In this document: positions 1 through 8,169 of the stretch, piece by piece
Numbering within the stretch: the first letter of the stretch is position 1
Layout of the letters: every line of letters begins with the position of its first letter
Source of the DNA: Bacillota bacterium
GTDB lineage: Bacteria > Bacillota > Clostridia > Christensenellales > SZUA-584
NCBI GenBank assembly: GCA_023390815.1
Contig: JAEWCC010000052.1
Coordinates: 1 to 39,529, forward strand
Direction of reading: 5' to 3'
Length of the DNA: 39,529 nt
Translations under genes and position numbers: made by a program
Notes under the pieces: generated by a model
The model's input: the letters and a program-made list of their open reading frames with translations, nothing else
Database searches by the model: none
Told to the model about the DNA's origin: nothing

Positions 1-1
1 G

Positions 2-475
2 AACAAAAAGGCACCCAAAACCATTTTTTTCACCATGATTGCGATCGGGCTATTCTATATTCTTGACGTTTTTGGATGTTACGCAGAGATTGGCTTGAAT
101 GAGATCGTATACCATACCTACCCGTTGATTGACGCCATACGGTTGGTGGAATATAAAGCGATAGAGTTTTTTCAGCGCGTGGATATACTATACATGACAT
201 TTGGCTTTGTCCGTACATTTATTGGAAAAGCAGTTGTATATGTGGCAATCGTTGAATACTTGTGTAAAATACTACCCAAGGCTAACCGAATGGTCATCGT
301 AGTTTCCACAGGCGTTGTAATTTATTTCGCGAGCATTTTGACGCTTGGCATCAAAGATATATCGGATATATTGCGTGTAGTGCTCGGCTATACCGGCGTG
401 ATGGCTTCATTTCTGATACCCGTGACGTTAACTATTATAGCAAAGGTGAAAAAGCATGGTAAAAAAGGCGCTTAA
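2..475 (+). CDS. gerKB: Spore germination permease, GerKB/GerAB family (5' truncated by window edge)
   Basis: This is the C-terminal part of an integral membrane subunit of a GerA-type germinant receptor, which senses small nutrients in the spore inner membrane. The reading frame is open from base 2, so the start lies outside the window; an internal ATG at 35 is not the true start. About three hydrophobic membrane segments are visible, followed by a basic tail ending KVKKHGKKGA, as expected for this family (about 360 residues when complete). Its last 20 bases overlap the next gene, a GerC-type lipoprotein, and a GerA-type gene follows, so the assignment rests on both sequence and operon context. 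The germinant cannot be predicted. Confidence 0.85.
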   Translation, partial: NKKAPKTIFFTMIAIGLFYILDVFGCYAEIGLNEIVYHTYPLIDAIRLVEYKAIEFFQRVDILYMTFGFVRTFIGKAVVYVAIVEYLCKILPKANRMVIVVSTGVVIYFASILTLGIKDISDILRVVLGYTGVMASFLIPVTLTIIAKVKKHGKKGA

Positions 476-1604
476 AATTGCATTAGCTTCGGGCATGATA
501 TTGCTAACTGCGGGGTGCTGGGATTCTTTACCCGTCGAAGACCGGGATATCTGCACAGCCGTCTTGGTGGATTACAGCGACGGCGATTATTCTTTTTATG
601 TTGAGGTCGCAGCCATCAGCTCCAAAATACAGGGCCAACGCAGCGAGCAGGGGGGCGGTGAAATACAAGATACTAATATTATCAAGGCTTCCGGAAAAAG
701 CTTTGCGGAAGCGCGCATAGCGCTTGACAAGCTGCTCAATAAACCTATTTTTCTGGGTGCGGTGCAGGCGCTGATCCTTACGGAGAGCATGACGGACCAC
801 GGCATCGAGGAATACGCCTACCGCGTGCGACAGATGATCGACTACCGCAAAAACATGGACGTTATCGTCACGCCCGATGACCCGGCGGATTTTCTGGGCA
901 TCAGACCCGCGAACGAGTCGACGGTGGGCTTTGCAGTCGAGGATTCGCTGGAAACCATGCTAAAATTGGGATCGACATTCCATGTGTCTCTGGCCGAACT
1001 CCTCGAGAAGCTGGCGTCCCCAAATCCTTGCTATTTGCTGTCGACGCTTTCTGTTGTGGATGGGCAGATATCGCTTATCGGGTATACGGCGTTCTCGGGC
1101 GGAACCCGTGAAGGCTTCATACCTTATGCAGAGTCCCGCGGCATTATATGCATCGTTTTGGGACAAAGTGGGGGCAAGGCGATGTTCAACTATGTTGTGC
1201 CGCTGGGGGATAAACAATTCTCGCTGGAAACGGAGCTGACGTCTTTTAACGTTACGCCGGTTTATAAAGACGGCACGGTTGAGTTTCATTTAAACTTTGG
1301 GTTTAAGTCTACACATCTTTACCCTTCCAGCAACGATCCCATCACACCGCAGGTCGAAAATGCGATCGAGGCGGGGCTCTGCCAGCAGCTGCTGCAGGAC
1401 ATATCGCAGGCGGTTGCGCTTTCGCAGTCGTACGGATGCGATTATCTTTCGTTCAGCGAACTGTTCCGTATCCGATATCCCGACGTTTTCGAACAGATGG
1501 ACTGGGAGAGCGAGTTTAAAAGAGCTGTGTTTTCTATCAGCGTGAATGTGGATATCTTGCAAACCGAATCGGTGGACTATAACCCAAGCGGGGAAGGAAA
1601 ATAG
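456..1604 (+). CDS. gerKC: Spore germination lipoprotein, Ger(x)C family
   Basis: 382 residues. The start has a basic N-terminus, a hydrophobic stretch and the lipobox LTAGC followed by WD, so this is a lipoprotein anchored on the outer face of the spore inner membrane. The opening WDSLPVEDRDICTAVLVDYS is typical of the GerAC family, whose members begin with CW-(D/N)-x-x-E(L/V) and a 'D' repeat. It forms a receptor with the flanking B and A subunits. Translation is coupled: it starts 20 bases before the upstream gene ends and stops directly before the next ATG. Length is normal for the family. Confidence 0.9.
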   Translation: MVKKALKIALASGMILLTAGCWDSLPVEDRDICTAVLVDYSDGDYSFYVEVAAISSKIQGQRSEQGGGEIQDTNIIKASGKSFAEARIALDKLLNKPIFLGAVQALILTESMTDHGIEEYAYRVRQMIDYRKNMDVIVTPDDPADFLGIRPANESTVGFAVEDSLETMLKLGSTFHVSLAELLEKLASPNPCYLLSTLSVVDGQISLIGYTAFSGGTREGFIPYAESRGIICIVLGQSGGKAMFNYVVPLGDKQFSLETELTSFNVTPVYKDGTVEFHLNFGFKSTHLYPSSNDPITPQVENAIEAGLCQQLLQDISQAVALSQSYGCDYLSFSELFRIRYPDVFEQMDWESEFKRAVFSISVNVDILQTESVDYNPSGEGK

Positions 1605-3065
1605 ATGAGAAAAAGCGCGGCTGCGGAGCTTGTGGAGCAGCTTAAAACCAAGCAGATTGATTTGCAGGTCAGGACCATACCGTATCAGGGCGGTAATGCG
1701 TTTATCTGCTATATCGCCCAGCTCGTCGATCGTGAGGGGTTGTCCGATTTCATCGTGAAACCGATGATACAATACTGCGCCGACAGCGGCAAAACGATGA
1801 ACGCAGCGCAGACGATGGACCACATACTATACTCGGATCAATGTATGCTCGACCAAAACATGCAGGATGTTGAGTCCAATATATTAAATGGCCAGACTGT
1901 TATACTGTTCAGCAACGATGCGCAGTTCATCATCGTCAACAGTAAAAAGGTCGTAAATCGCTCGGTTACACCTCCGGAACTGATGTATTCCTCGCGCGGG
2001 CCAAGGGATTCTTTTGTGGAGACGCTTGACACGAACCTCTCTCTGCTGCGCTACCGCCTCAAGGACGGAAACATACGTATTGAGAAGAAGGAGGTGGGGG
2101 CCAGAACCAAGTCGACAGTGGCCGTTGTTTACCTGGAAGATGTAGCTAATCCAGCGGTCGTTCAGGAAGTCAATAAAAGGATAGATGGCATACAGACAGA
2201 CGGGATATATGAGTCGGGAGAGCTGCAGGGGTTCCTGAAGAACAATAAGAACGCCCTTTTCCCGCAGATGGGCATGATTGAGCGTTCCGACATGGCGGTC
2301 GAGAAACTGCTTGAAGGCAAGGTCATTATACTTGTGGACGGCAGCTGCATCGCGCTGCAAGCACCCATCGTATATACGGAATTTCTTCAGTCGTGTGACG
2401 ACAGGTACGAGAATAAATTCTTCGGCCTGTTCATGCGTCTCCTTCGCTTTATCGCAGTGACATTCTCTGTCACGCTGACAGCGGTATACGTGGCACTCTC
2501 ATCATTCCACCCCGACGCCATGCCGGCGCAATATATCGTCACATTTGCACAGATGCGGTCGCGCGCGCCGTTTTCGGCGTTGCTCGCTGTGCTGTCCCTC
2601 GAACTCATCATAGAGCTGATGCGTGAGGCATTGCTGCGCGTGCCCATCAAAATCGGCTCCGCGATCGCCATCGTAGGCGCAATCATCATCGGGGGAGCGG
2701 CGACGAGTTCCGGCATTTATTCGCCGCTGCTGCTGATTTTGGCTTCCATCTCGTTTCTTTCCACGTTTGCGATACCGGATTTTTCACTTGCGAATCCAAT
2801 GCGTATACTGAAGTTTTTGATCATCATACTGACTGGCTTTTTCGGCTTCTACGGCTTTTCGCTGGCAATTACGCTGATACTCTCGGTACAAGTCTCGTCG
2901 GACAGCTTCGGTATACCCTTTATGGCTCCGTGGGCGCCGTTCAACACCTATGACACGGTGAGGTCGTTTATTTTCGGCAAACGTTCTTCGCCCAAGAGGC
3001 AACAGTATATGCGCAACAAGGACGACACCCGCGCTCCCGGCGCGCGCAACAATAATGGACAATGA
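1605..3065 (+). CDS. gerKA: Spore germination protein, GerA family (receptor A subunit)
   Basis: 486 residues, the usual length of GerA/GerKA proteins. The first roughly 270 residues are soluble and contain the recognisable strings DFIVKPMIQYCADSGKT and LEGKVIILVDGS. The second half (about 275-435) has several membrane segments, including the family-typical IELMREALLRVP and IGGAATSSGIYSPLL. It starts with ATG immediately after the gerKC stop, with GGAAGG just upstream. The gene order B-C-A is a rearrangement of the common A-B-C order. It is followed after 24 bases by a convergent gene. Confidence 0.92.
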   Translation: MRKSAAAELVEQLKTKQIDLQVRTIPYQGGNAFICYIAQLVDREGLSDFIVKPMIQYCADSGKTMNAAQTMDHILYSDQCMLDQNMQDVESNILNGQTVILFSNDAQFIIVNSKKVVNRSVTPPELMYSSRGPRDSFVETLDTNLSLLRYRLKDGNIRIEKKEVGARTKSTVAVVYLEDVANPAVVQEVNKRIDGIQTDGIYESGELQGFLKNNKNALFPQMGMIERSDMAVEKLLEGKVIILVDGSCIALQAPIVYTEFLQSCDDRYENKFFGLFMRLLRFIAVTFSVTLTAVYVALSSFHPDAMPAQYIVTFAQMRSRAPFSALLAVLSLELIIELMREALLRVPIKIGSAIAIVGAIIIGGAATSSGIYSPLLLILASISFLSTFAIPDFSLANPMRILKFLIIILTGFFGFYGFSLAITLILSVQVSSDSFGIPFMAPWAPFNTYDTVRSFIFGKRSSPKRQQYMRNKDDTRAPGARNNNGQ

Positions 3066-3089
3066 TCCGCTTTGCACTGCGTTCGGCCT

Positions 3090-3593
3090 TTATTTTATGA
3101 CTTCGTAAGGCAGCTTAAACACAACTGCGATGACAGCGGTAAGGGCTGCCGAAATTGGCCAGACAATAAGCGGGTGCTTAAAGTGCAGGCGCAGCAGAAT
3201 GAATGCACCGACATAAACGGCAGCAGACCAAAATATATTCCACTCGTTATGGTACGAAAAGTAACCAAGTAGGACGGACACGTATTCGGTTGCAGACAGA
3301 CCAACTGACCAGGCAAGTATATACGCAGTCTGCTTTAACTTGCCCTGAGGCCAGTGGGAAAAAACGATGATGATAATCCACGGGAATACCAGAAAAGCAT
3401 TAAAGAGATCGCTCACCGTATGATTAATAAAGTTCTCATACTGCCAAAGCAAGTGGTTGTAGAAAACGAAGTTATAGGCCAAATCCCCGATGATGCCATA
3501 AAGTATAGTCGAGTAAAATTCCTTCCACCGTCTCCATGAGCCCCACTTAAGGCAGGCTAAAACGGATAGAACCGCCAATGTGATTCTGTACAT
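3090..3593 (-). CDS. CBO0543-like small polytopic membrane protein
   Basis: 167 residues with about five hydrophobic segments and the pattern of the CBO0543 family known from spore-forming Bacilli and Clostridia: an N-terminal RITLAVLS, then WRRWKEFYSTILYGIIGDLAYN and FPWIIIIVF. No catalytic motif is visible and the family has no established biochemical role. AGGAAGCAGG lies upstream of the ATG. It converges on the germination operon. The family call comes from resemblance only, so it is moderately sure. Confidence 0.7.
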   Translation of the reverse strand: MYRITLAVLSVLACLKWGSWRRWKEFYSTILYGIIGDLAYNFVFYNHLLWQYENFINHTVSDLFNAFLVFPWIIIIVFSHWPQGKLKQTAYILAWSVGLSATEYVSVLLGYFSYHNEWNIFWSAAVYVGAFILLRLHFKHPLIVWPISAALTAVIAVVFKLPYEVIK

Positions 3594-3891
3594 AAGTTCC
3601 TGCTTCCTACAACATTCTACGGGTATTATTTGCTTTAACGGCAGAATTGATAAGAGAAAAAATGTGACAATAGATTAGCTGGAATATGATTGTGAAGATG
3701 GATGTTCACACCGCTGGCGGCTGTCGTGATTTTTATCCGCTGGCTGATTTGATCGTTGATTTCGTCCTGTCTTGGTGTTTCTCAATATAATCGTCAACAT
3801 AAGCTAATAGAATATTATTGATCATAAATATCTAGCAATCTCACTGATCTGTCCCAATATCGTTTAGCCGGGATAAATATTTAGCCTGTTA
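3594..3891. other. AT-rich gene-free stretch upstream of the mgl promoter
   Basis: No open frame with a ribosome binding site is visible on either strand here. The stretch is richer in A+T than the flanking genes. It separates the start of the CBO0543-like gene from the control region of mglB and presumably holds a promoter for each, but I can only point to the mgl-side elements listed separately. Confidence 0.5.
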
Positions 3892-3905
3892 GGATAAAAA
3901 TATCC
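3892..3905. promoter_or_regulatory. Inverted repeat just upstream of the mgl -35 (possible operator)
   Basis: GGATAAAAATATCC is a near-perfect inverted repeat (GGATA-N4-TATCC), ending 11 bases before the proposed -35 hexamer. A related GGATAAATAT lies 21 bases upstream at 3871. The placement suits a regulator of the sugar transporter, but no cognate regulator is in this window. In AT-rich DNA such a repeat can also occur by chance. Confidence 0.3.
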
Positions 3906-3916
3906 AGATTGAACGT

Positions 3917-3945
3917 TTGATTGTCATGATAACGCAAGTTATAAT
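3917..3945 (+). promoter_or_regulatory. Probable sigma-A promoter of the mgl operon
   Basis: TTGATT (3917-3922), 17-base spacer, TATAAT (3940-3945). The transcript would have a 5' leader of about 200 bases before mglB. A second TATAAT at 4092-4097 has no good -35 partner. Confidence 0.55.
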
Positions 3946-4097
3946 AGTAGAGTAATAACATTATCCATAATTATTAACTGTTAGTAAACGGATCGGCATC
4001 TTTGCGCGTCATAAGGTACAGTATCAGGCAGCTTGGTTTCTCCAGACGGTATATCATAAACAAAAAGTAATCCGGTTTTGTTCCACTTGGTTATAAT

Positions 4098-4117
4098 GGG
4101 AGCATTTTTTAGCTCCC
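4098..4117 (+). promoter_or_regulatory. Hairpin in the mglB leader
   Basis: GGGAGC (4098-4103) and GCTCCC (4112-4117) pair around an AT-rich loop, 33 bases before the mglB ATG. It has no following T-run, so it is not an obvious terminator. It could stabilise the leader or be incidental. Confidence 0.35.
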
Positions 4118-4150
4118 TTCTATAACGATCAAAAAATAGGAGGATAAGTA

Positions 4151-5245
4151 ATGAAGAAATTGTTGGTTGTTTTGCTGGCATTGGTTATGGCCTTTGCTAT
4201 GGTTGGGTGCGGTTCGCCCACAGTGAGCGAGTCTCCCTCGGCAGAGGTTTCGGAATCTCAGGCTGCCCCCTCTGAAGCAGTTGAATCACCTTCGGAAGCA
4301 GCTGCTACCGAGCTGAACATCGGCGTTCTTGTATGGAAGTATGATGATGCTTACGGTTCCACCGTTCGTACTGCGATGGAAAAATACGCGGATGAAATCG
4401 GAACCCAGATGGGTATCAAGATTAATCTCGATATGCAGGATGCCAATGACAGCATGGCGACTCAGCTTGAGCAAGCGACCGTCATGTTTGCACAGAAACC
4501 CGACTTTGTTATCATCAACCTGGCAGAAGTTGCTTCGGGTCAGCAGCTTGTTGATCTGGCGCATGAAAACGACGTTCCGTTCCTCTTCTATAACAAGGAA
4601 CCCGTTGATCCCTCTATTCTCGAGGGCTCCATATTTGTCGGCACAACCCCGCGCGAAGCTGGCGATATGCAGGGCGAGATCTTGGCCGATCTGTATGCTG
4701 CGGATAAGTCCATCGACCTCAACGGCGACGGCAAACTGCAGTATCTGATGTTCGAGGGCGAAGCCAACAACCCGGAAGCCATTGCCCGTACGAAGTACTC
4801 GGTTGAGACCGCTATTGCGAAGGGCCTTCAGCTGGAGCAGCTGGGCGAAACCCTCGTCTGCAACTGGGATCAGGCTCAGGCTCAGGAAGCCATGACCGCC
4901 GCGTTTGCAAGCTATGGTTCCAAAGCGGAAGTGATCTTTGTGAACAACGACATGATGGGACTTGGCGCGATTGCTGCCCTCAACGCTGAAGGCTACAATA
5001 CCGGCGTGGAAGGCGACCCGAAGATCGTCGTAATCGGCGTGGACGCGGTTGACGCTGCGCTGGAAGCGATTTCGGCCGGCAAGATGACCGCCACGGTGAA
5101 GCAGGATGGCGATGCGATGGGCAAAGCCGTTATACTGCTGGCCATCAATGGCGCTACGGGTAAGGGCTGGCTCGATGGAACCGACTATAAGATGGCTGAA
5201 GACGGCTACTCGATCCGTATCCCCTATGCAAAGATTACGGGCTGA
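4151..5245 (+). CDS. mglB: Galactose/glucose-type ABC transporter substrate-binding lipoprotein (MglB-like)
   Basis: 364 residues. It has a signal peptide with lipobox (MVGC, Cys20) and a Ser/Glu/Pro-rich linker to about residue 54. A periplasmic-binding-protein type I fold follows. It shares landmarks with enteric MglB: the EF-hand-like calcium loop DLNGDGKLQY, then FEGEANNPEAIART, WDQAQAQEAM, FVNNDMMGLGAIAAL and VIGVDAVDAAL. The start is set by AGGAGG seven bases before the ATG. It is the first gene of mglBAC and captures the sugar outside the membrane. Galactose/glucose specificity is inferred from similarity; related aldoses are possible. Confidence 0.88.
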   Translation: MKKLLVVLLALVMAFAMVGCGSPTVSESPSAEVSESQAAPSEAVESPSEAAATELNIGVLVWKYDDAYGSTVRTAMEKYADEIGTQMGIKINLDMQDANDSMATQLEQATVMFAQKPDFVIINLAEVASGQQLVDLAHENDVPFLFYNKEPVDPSILEGSIFVGTTPREAGDMQGEILADLYAADKSIDLNGDGKLQYLMFEGEANNPEAIARTKYSVETAIAKGLQLEQLGETLVCNWDQAQAQEAMTAAFASYGSKAEVIFVNNDMMGLGAIAALNAEGYNTGVEGDPKIVVIGVDAVDAALEAISAGKMTATVKQDGDAMGKAVILLAINGATGKGWLDGTDYKMAEDGYSIRIPYAKITG

Positions 5246-5295
5246 GTATAACCAATTTCCGCCGGATTTTAAGGCGGGGCAATTAGTATGAATGG

Positions 5296-5333
5296 AGAGG
5301 TGCTTGAAAGCACAAAAGTTTTTAAGCACCTCT
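5296..5333 (+). promoter_or_regulatory. Intercistronic hairpin between mglB and mglA
   Basis: AGAGGTGCTT (5296-5305) pairs perfectly with AAGCACCTCT (5324-5333). Only TTTCCC-type sequence follows, so it would be a weak terminator or an mRNA 3'-end stabiliser. Such hairpins after binding-protein genes commonly let the binding protein be made in excess over the permease subunits. Confidence 0.7.
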
Positions 5334-5360
5334 TTCCCTATTATATTTGAGGTGGTACGC

Positions 5361-6875
5361 ATGGAACAAAACTATATATTGGAAATGATCGATATTGACA
5401 AACAGTTCCCAGGCGTCCAGGCATTGAATCACGCGCAATTCAAGTTAAAAAGCGGCACTGTTCATGCGTTGATGGGGGAGAATGGTGCCGGTAAAAGCAC
5501 TTTAATGAAATGCCTCTTTGGAATTTACAAAAAAGACGCCGGAACGATTAAAATGAACGGAGAAATCGTTAATTTTATTAATCCCCGTCATGCGCTTGAT
5601 AATGGTGTGGCGATGGTACATCAGGAACTCAATCAGGTGCTTCGCCGTAATGTCATGGAAAATATGTGGCTTGGCAGATTTCCTTCAAAGCTTGGCTTTG
5701 TGGATCACAAGTTCATGTATAATAAAACAAAAGAAATATTTAAAGATTTGGATATCAACATCGATCCCAAGGAGATGATATATAACCTATCCGTGTCAAA
5801 ACGGCAGATGGTAGAGATTGCAAAAGCGGTATCCTATAATGCCAAAGTGCTTGTGCTGGATGAGCCCACCTCCTCTCTGACGGATGAAGAGGTCACACAT
5901 CTTTTCAGAATCCTCAATAAGCTTTGCGAGAATAACGTGGGTATCATCTATATCTCCCATAGAATGGATGAAATATTGCGGATATCCTCCGAAGTTACCA
6001 TTATGCGCGACGGACAATGGATTGCCACACGGGAATCAAAGTCTCTCAGCACGGACGAGATTATCAAACTGATGGTAAACCGGGATATGCAGCATCGCTT
6101 CCCGCCAAAGGCTAACGAACCGGGTGAGATACTCCTGGAGGTTAAGAATATCACAGGCAAGTACAGCCCGAGCTGTATTGATGTAAATTTCGAATTGCGC
6201 AAGGGCGAGGTGCTGGGCATAGCCGGTTTGGTGGGTTCGCGCAGAACAGAGCTTTTGGGCACACTGTTCGGAGTGAATACCATCGAACGCGGAGAGATAT
6301 TATTGCACGGGAAAACCATACACAACAAAAATTCTCCGGCGTCTATCAAAAATGGCTTCGCGTTGATTACGGAAGAACGCCGCGCGACGGGGCTGTTCCC
6401 TGAGATGAATATACAATTTAACTCCATCATTGCAAATTTACGCGCCTATGCGAAGAAGGTGCTGCTCTCGAACAGAAACATCGCCAAGGATACTTCATGG
6501 ATCATCGACAGCCTTAAGGTTAAGACCCCCAGCCAGAGAACGCACATCAAATACCTTTCGGGCGGTAATCAGCAAAAAGTCATCATCGGCCGGTGGTTGC
6601 TCACCAATCCTGAGATATTACTGCTGGATGAACCTACACGCGGCATCGACGTCGGAGCCAAATACGAGATATACCAACTGATATTGGATCTGGCCAATAA
6701 AGGCAAGGGCGTGATTATGGTGTCATCGGAGATGCCCGAATTGCTGGGTATTTGTGACCGCATACTTGTGATGAGCAACGGTCACGTAAGCGGCATTGTG
6801 GAGCGCGGCAAGGATTTTGGGGATATAGAAAACGAACAGGAAACGATTATGCGGCTTGCTGCTAAATACGTATAA
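5361..6875 (+). CDS. mglA: Sugar ABC transporter ATP-binding protein, two ATPase domains (MglA)
   Basis: 504 residues. The N-terminal ATPase has Walker A GENGAGKST (39-47), the degenerate signature LSVSKRQ and Walker B VLVLDEPTSSL. The C-terminal half has the relaxed P-loop GLVGSRRTE typical of MglA/RbsA proteins, the signature LSGGNQQK and Walker B LLLDEPTRGIDVG. The two halves energise the MglC channel. The frame is open 69 bases further upstream, but TGAGGTGG precedes the ATG at 5361, and the upstream extension would translate the intercistronic hairpin, so 5361 is chosen. It lies 19 bases from mglC. Confidence 0.93.
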   Translation: MEQNYILEMIDIDKQFPGVQALNHAQFKLKSGTVHALMGENGAGKSTLMKCLFGIYKKDAGTIKMNGEIVNFINPRHALDNGVAMVHQELNQVLRRNVMENMWLGRFPSKLGFVDHKFMYNKTKEIFKDLDINIDPKEMIYNLSVSKRQMVEIAKAVSYNAKVLVLDEPTSSLTDEEVTHLFRILNKLCENNVGIIYISHRMDEILRISSEVTIMRDGQWIATRESKSLSTDEIIKLMVNRDMQHRFPPKANEPGEILLEVKNITGKYSPSCIDVNFELRKGEVLGIAGLVGSRRTELLGTLFGVNTIERGEILLHGKTIHNKNSPASIKNGFALITEERRATGLFPEMNIQFNSIIANLRAYAKKVLLSNRNIAKDTSWIIDSLKVKTPSQRTHIKYLSGGNQQKVIIGRWLLTNPEILLLDEPTRGIDVGAKYEIYQLILDLANKGKGVIMVSSEMPELLGICDRILVMSNGHVSGIVERGKDFGDIENEQETIMRLAAKYV

Positions 6876-6894
6876 CGAAACCGAGGGGGAGCAC

Positions 6895-7929
6895 ATGAAA
6901 AAAGCAAGAGAATTGAACTCAAAAAATGTCGGCGCGTTTTTGCTCAATTATGCACTATACTTCATATTAGGTCTTATTTTGCTCGTGGTCATTATCATTG
7001 AGCCTTCGTTCATCGAGCCATCCAACCTGATTAACATTTTAAAACAAGCTTCTACCAAGGGCATACTCGCACTTGGCTGCGCAGGTCTGATCGTGCTGGC
7101 CGGTACGGACCTTTCCATTGGGCGAGTGCTTGGCTTAAGCGCTGCGGTTACCGCGTCTCTGGTGCAGTCGGTAACGTATTCTTCCAGGATGTACCCGCAG
7201 ATCACAGAACCCGTGAATTTGCTGATACCCTTTGGTCTGTCCATATTGATCGCGGTGATTTTCAGCTTAATCAACGGGTTTGGCGTAGCAAAGCTGCATC
7301 TGCATGCGTTCATTGTAACGCTGGGCACGACGCTGATTGCTTACGGCTGCACATCGATTTATATTGAATCGCAACCTTCGGGTTCGGCCCAGGCGCTGTC
7401 AACCTTTGATCAGAATTTTATTGATATCGTCAGTAAAACCGTCAAGATTTCTGACAGCATTAAAATCCCCTACGTTATATTCTATTTTATCCTTTGCGCA
7501 GTGATCATGCACATCGTCTGGACGAGGACAAAGCTGGGCAAGAATATGTTTGCCGTCGGCGGCAATCCGGAAGCTGCGGCAGTTTCGGGCGTCAACGTTC
7601 CCAAAACCATCATGCTGGTCTTCCTTGTAGCCGGTGTTTGCTACGGCATTGCGGCATTCCTCGAAGCAGCGCGTGTGCAGTCGGTGGGTGCAAATACAGG
7701 TATCAACTATGAGTTGGACGCGATATCGGCATGCGTCATCGGCGGTGTGTCATTCTCAGGAGGCGTCGGTACCATTCCGGGCGTCGTGGTGGGCAGTATT
7801 ATCCTGCAGGCAATCAACTACAGCTTGTACTTCCTCGGCATCAACGCCTATCTGCAATATATTATTAAAGGCTTGATTATCATATTGGCGGTGTCCATCG
7901 ACGTACGTAAATACATTGCCAAGAAATAA
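6895..7929 (+). CDS. mglC: Sugar ABC transporter permease (MglC)
   Basis: 344 residues, a BPD_transp_2-type permease with about eight to ten membrane segments. The landmarks GCAGLIVLAGTDLSIG near the start and AVGGNPEAAAVSGVNV in the middle are characteristic of MglC/RbsC proteins, as are SACVIGGVSFSGGVGTIPG and the following hydrophobic segments. GAGGGGGAGCAC precedes the ATG at 6895, which is better placed than an in-frame ATG at 6856 inside mglA. It forms the membrane channel with MglA. Confidence 0.92.
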   Translation: MKKARELNSKNVGAFLLNYALYFILGLILLVVIIIEPSFIEPSNLINILKQASTKGILALGCAGLIVLAGTDLSIGRVLGLSAAVTASLVQSVTYSSRMYPQITEPVNLLIPFGLSILIAVIFSLINGFGVAKLHLHAFIVTLGTTLIAYGCTSIYIESQPSGSAQALSTFDQNFIDIVSKTVKISDSIKIPYVIFYFILCAVIMHIVWTRTKLGKNMFAVGGNPEAAAVSGVNVPKTIMLVFLVAGVCYGIAAFLEAARVQSVGANTGINYELDAISACVIGGVSFSGGVGTIPGVVVGSIILQAINYSLYFLGINAYLQYIIKGLIIILAVSIDVRKYIAKK

Positions 7930-7958
7930 TACGGCCGCGATAGCCGGGTGGAGGAAAG

Positions 7959-8099
7959 ATGATGGAACTAAACAGAACGCCCAGGCGTTATAAGCTATAC
8001 GATAAAATCAAGATCCCTCTGGCCACCATGGATAAAATTGTATGGGCGGTGATTGCACTTATTGTGATCCTGTTGGTTGTGGGGATCGCAATACACTGA
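7959..8099 (+). CDS. Small single-span membrane protein following mglC (46 residues)
   Basis: 46 residues starting MMELNRTPRRYKLYDKIKIP. A basic cytoplasmic N-terminus of about 26 residues leads into one hydrophobic helix (about 27-45) ending at once in the stop codon. A strong site, GGTGGAGGAAAG, sits just before the ATG pair at 7959/7962, and the gene lies 29 bases after mglC and before the operon terminator. The spacing, ribosome binding site and coherent topology argue that it is real and co-transcribed. I do not recognise a family. A role as an accessory subunit of the transporter is inferred only from position. Confidence 0.7.
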   Translation: MMELNRTPRRYKLYDKIKIPLATMDKIVWAVIALIVILLVVGIAIH

Positions 8100-8121
8100 C
8101 ATTTTAAGAGGAACTAATAAT

Positions 8122-8153
8122 AAGCGCCGTGATCCGGGGACCACGGCGCTTTC
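8122..8153 (+). terminator. Rho-independent terminator of the mgl operon
   Basis: AAGCGCCGTG (8122-8131) pairs perfectly with CACGGCGCTT (8142-8151) across a ten-base loop, followed by TTCTGTT. It lies 23 bases after the small membrane gene and just before the convergent isomerase-family gene. Confidence 0.8.
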
Positions 8154-8169
8154 TGTTGGCAGGAAGTTT

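Noticed and set aside
4286..5362. Long minus-strand open frame opposite mglB
   Set aside because: Composition-driven shadow of mglB, with no start context; mglB is clearly the real gene.
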